DNA of 7,474 nucleotides from Clostridia bacterium (GTDB taxonomy: Bacteria; Bacillota; Clostridia; Christensenellales; Aristaeellaceae): positions 1 through 7,474 of the forward strand of contig JAFUGB010000175.1 in the NCBI GenBank assembly GCA_017469605.1. Direction: 5' to 3'. Below the pieces are notes generated by a model. That model did no database searches and was not told where the DNA came from. It saw nothing but the letters and a program-made list of their open reading frames with translations. Positions within the stretch are counted from its first letter, which is position 1. Each line of letters begins with the position of its first letter. Of this stretch, positions 6,081-7,474 are shown in pieces. The position numbers were made by a program, and so were the translations under genes.

Positions 6081-6422
6081 CCTTTTTGAAAATTCCAGTC
6101 GAGCCCGGAGCACAGGGTTCCTTTCCGGGTTTCCGCGCTGGAAAAGTCCGTGTTCACCCGCCAGGCCGACCTCCGGTTGTCATCACCCGGCGCGGTAAAG
6201 TTGACGCGGGGCGTCATAGCGGCATGCACAGGAGCACGGAGGATGCAGCCCTCCACCAGCTGCTGCCATTTCCCGGTCTCGTCGATGGGATGCACCAGCG
6301 TCAGTTCATATTCGCCGTTCAGCGTTTCGGTGACCTCCGCCGACAGCGGGGCCAGGGTACCGTTGCCATTGGTGGAGAAGTCGGTACAGTCGGCAGGATA
6401 GACGCAGATCATATGGGTTGTT

Positions 6423-6429
6423 CACCTCC
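6423..6429 (-). promoter_or_regulatory. Strong ribosome binding site of the phage tail remnant
   Basis: GGAGGTG on the - strand lies 10 bases before the ATG at 6412. It supports that start and shows that the fragment keeps a genuine gene 5' end. Confidence 0.75.
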
Positions 6430-6434
6430 AGAAG

Positions 6435-6468
6435 GGTAAAAGAAGAGCCCCGTTCGATGGAACGAGGC
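6435..6468 (-). terminator. Intrinsic terminator after the membrane-protein gene
   Basis: On the - strand GCCTCGTTC and GAACGGGGC form a 9-bp stem (one G-U pair) with a 4-base loop, at 6447-6468, followed by TCTTCTTTTA. It lies 22 bases after the stop codon at 6491-6493 and would separate that gene from the phage remnant. Confidence 0.8.
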
Positions 6469-6490
6469 CATTCATAAACTTTCTCGGATT

Positions 6491-7471
6491 TTACTTGCTA
6501 AACATCGAGACCAGCACTTCAATATCAATAGAATTTGACGAAATATCGATCTCTTCTGATTGATAAGTGAAATAGTCTGGCATCATTCCAACTTGATCAT
6601 CTATTTTTGTTTTTTCTGGGTACCACCTGCAAACGATTGGATTCCTGAGTATCTTCATCATACACAGCGAATTATGATCATTACCTTGCATGCTGATGGC
6701 GTACTCCATGTCGGGTATGTTTTCAGCCCGATACACATACTCACCAGGGAAGGAGAATAGATGCTCTTCATCTGTATCGCTTTCGCTTAGCTGATCATAA
6801 ATGCTTACATATTGACCTTCTTCGTTTCGGTAGATCACTTCATAGCCTATCATCGTTTCTGAGTTCGCAGCAATGCTGTAGTGGGCAAAATATGTATTTC
6901 CTTCTTGTCTTAGTTCTTCTTGTATATATTCACCATTTTCATTGCAACCCAGCATAATCGTAGCTGAATCAAAATGATAACCATCAGGGATAAACAAAGG
7001 CTGTGTTAGATAATCACATTTGGCAATCAAATCAGCAAATTCCGACTCGGAAAAGATTTTGCGTTCAGGTTTTCTCGCTACTCCACCGCTTTCAGCCATT
7101 GCCTGCACATATTGTTCTTCAGGTGCGTTGTGTACATATTCATCCAGCTGCGCCCAATCGAATTCCTGGTTGGCTATAGGCTCAGGAGTAGCAGTAACTT
7201 CGGGCTGCATTTCCACATCCTGAGTTTCGATGATATCTCCTTTCTGATTAATTGTAACATATCTTTGCATTGCCGTTGCCGCAAAAGCAACTGCGGTTCC
7301 AATCGCGAGGATCGCAGCTACAAGGACTGCTGTAAACGATACTTTCTTTTTCACAGGTTCGTGGCCTCCTTTTCTTATTCGGTTTATGACGGCGTACTGA
7401 TCATGCATCGTCCATATAACCTTAGAAAGATCGGCATCCACCTGAGAGCGAATGTTATTCTTCATCTTCAT
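6491..7471 (-). CDS. Single-pass membrane protein, anti-sigma-factor/DUF4367-like
   Basis: A protein of about 326 residues with a cytoplasmic N-terminus (1-43, ending in the basic PVKKK) and one membrane segment at 44-67 (VSFTAVLVAAILAIG and following). The rest is an acidic extracytoplasmic part with a proline/threonine linker (89-100). The outer region includes SEFADLIAKCDYLTQPLFIP, DGYHFDSATIMLG, YEVIYRNEEGQY and the closing IDISSNSIDIEVLVSMF. This plan, and the basic residues directly before the helix, resemble membrane anti-sigma factors and DUF4367/DUF4179-type proteins of Clostridia. These are usually paired with an ECF sigma gene just upstream, which here would lie beyond base 7474. 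I cannot identify a specific family with certainty. The gene is visibly richer in A/T than the sugar operon. Only three bases precede ATG 7471. ATG 7465 is an alternative, and the frame is open to the window edge, so the gene may be longer. Confidence 0.65.
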   Translation of the reverse strand: MKMKNNIRSQVDADLSKVIWTMHDQYAVINRIRKGGHEPVKKKVSFTAVLVAAILAIGTAVAFAATAMQRYVTINQKGDIIETQDVEMQPEVTATPEPIANQEFDWAQLDEYVHNAPEEQYVQAMAESGGVARKPERKIFSESEFADLIAKCDYLTQPLFIPDGYHFDSATIMLGCNENGEYIQEELRQEGNTYFAHYSIAANSETMIGYEVIYRNEEGQYVSIYDQLSESDTDEEHLFSFPGEYVYRAENIPDMEYAISMQGNDHNSLCMMKILRNPIVCRWYPEKTKIDDQVGMMPDYFTYQSEEIDISSNSIDIEVLVSMFSK

Positions 7472-7474
7472 ACC

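Larger units (their letters stand above)
5918..6412 (-). pseudogene. Phage tail / minor structural protein, N-terminal remnant
   Basis: An open frame of 164 codons. Only its start resembles a gene: VYPADCTDFSTNGNGTL, then VTETLNGEYELTLVHPID and EGCILRAP fit the N-terminal domain of Firmicute prophage minor structural or tail-associated proteins (prophage endopeptidase-tail type). These proteins normally span several hundred residues or more. Similarity is recognisable to about residue 70 and perhaps weakly to 110. From about residue 121 the frame is merely antisense to the tRNA terminator and the tRNA gene itself, so the C-terminus is meaningless. A perfect GGAGGTG site precedes the ATG, so translation signals survive. 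It is best read as a truncated prophage remnant next to a tRNA. A short intact protein is possible but unlikely. Confidence 0.7.

Noticed and set aside
5930..7474. Direct repeat of the tRNA-Val 3' end as an attR site
   Set aside because: I looked for the last bases of the tRNA further right and found no convincing second copy inside the window.
1..7474. CRISPR array, insertion sequence or rRNA
   Set aside because: No regularly spaced repeats, transposase motifs, terminal inverted repeats or rRNA sequence were seen.

Overview
The window looks like chromosomal DNA of a Gram-positive, Clostridia-type bacterium, probably an uncultured gut Firmicute. The grounds are strong GGAGG-type ribosome binding sites, a GTG/TTG-tolerant start style, and a CUT1 sugar ABC operon without its own ATPase gene. 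A msmEFG-gtfA-like gene order, intrinsic terminators with U-tracts, and a tail-protein fragment of a type I associate with Firmicute prophages also fit. Taxonomy below this level is inference.

Left part, + strand (3-4057): a carbohydrate uptake and phosphorolysis operon. It starts with the C-terminal 212 residues of an extracellular sugar-binding lipoprotein, cut by the window edge. A strong intercistronic hairpin follows, then two CUT1 permeases overlapping by one base (MsmF/MalF and MsmG/MalG types). A second hairpin-rich spacer leads to a GH13 subfamily 18 phosphorylase (sucrose phosphorylase/GtfA type). The binding protein and permeases bring an alpha-glucoside into the cell, and the phosphorylase splits it with phosphate to glucose 1-phosphate. 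The ATPase must come from elsewhere. The phosphorylase keeps its catalytic residues, but its acceptor-side loop looks divergent, so sucrose should not be assumed to be the substrate.

Middle part, - strand (4126-5694): a two-gene operon, convergent with the sugar operon. It encodes a PHP-domain metal-dependent phosphatase (YcdX-like) and then an alpha/beta-hydrolase esterase of the esterase D/FrmB type. It has a well-formed promoter at 5796-5824.

From 5851 to 6080 there is an AT-rich inverted repeat, a strong extended -10 promoter, a complete tRNA-Val(GAC) with encoded CCA, and two tandem intrinsic terminators.

Right part, - strand (about 6050-7471): a phage tail-protein N-terminus that soon loses recognisable sequence and runs into the tRNA terminator (a truncated remnant). 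A terminator follows, then an AT-richer gene for a single-pass membrane protein resembling the anti-sigma-factor/DUF4367-like proteins of Clostridia. The tRNA, phage debris and change in base composition together suggest the edge of an integrated element extending beyond the right end. No integrase or duplicated att site is visible.
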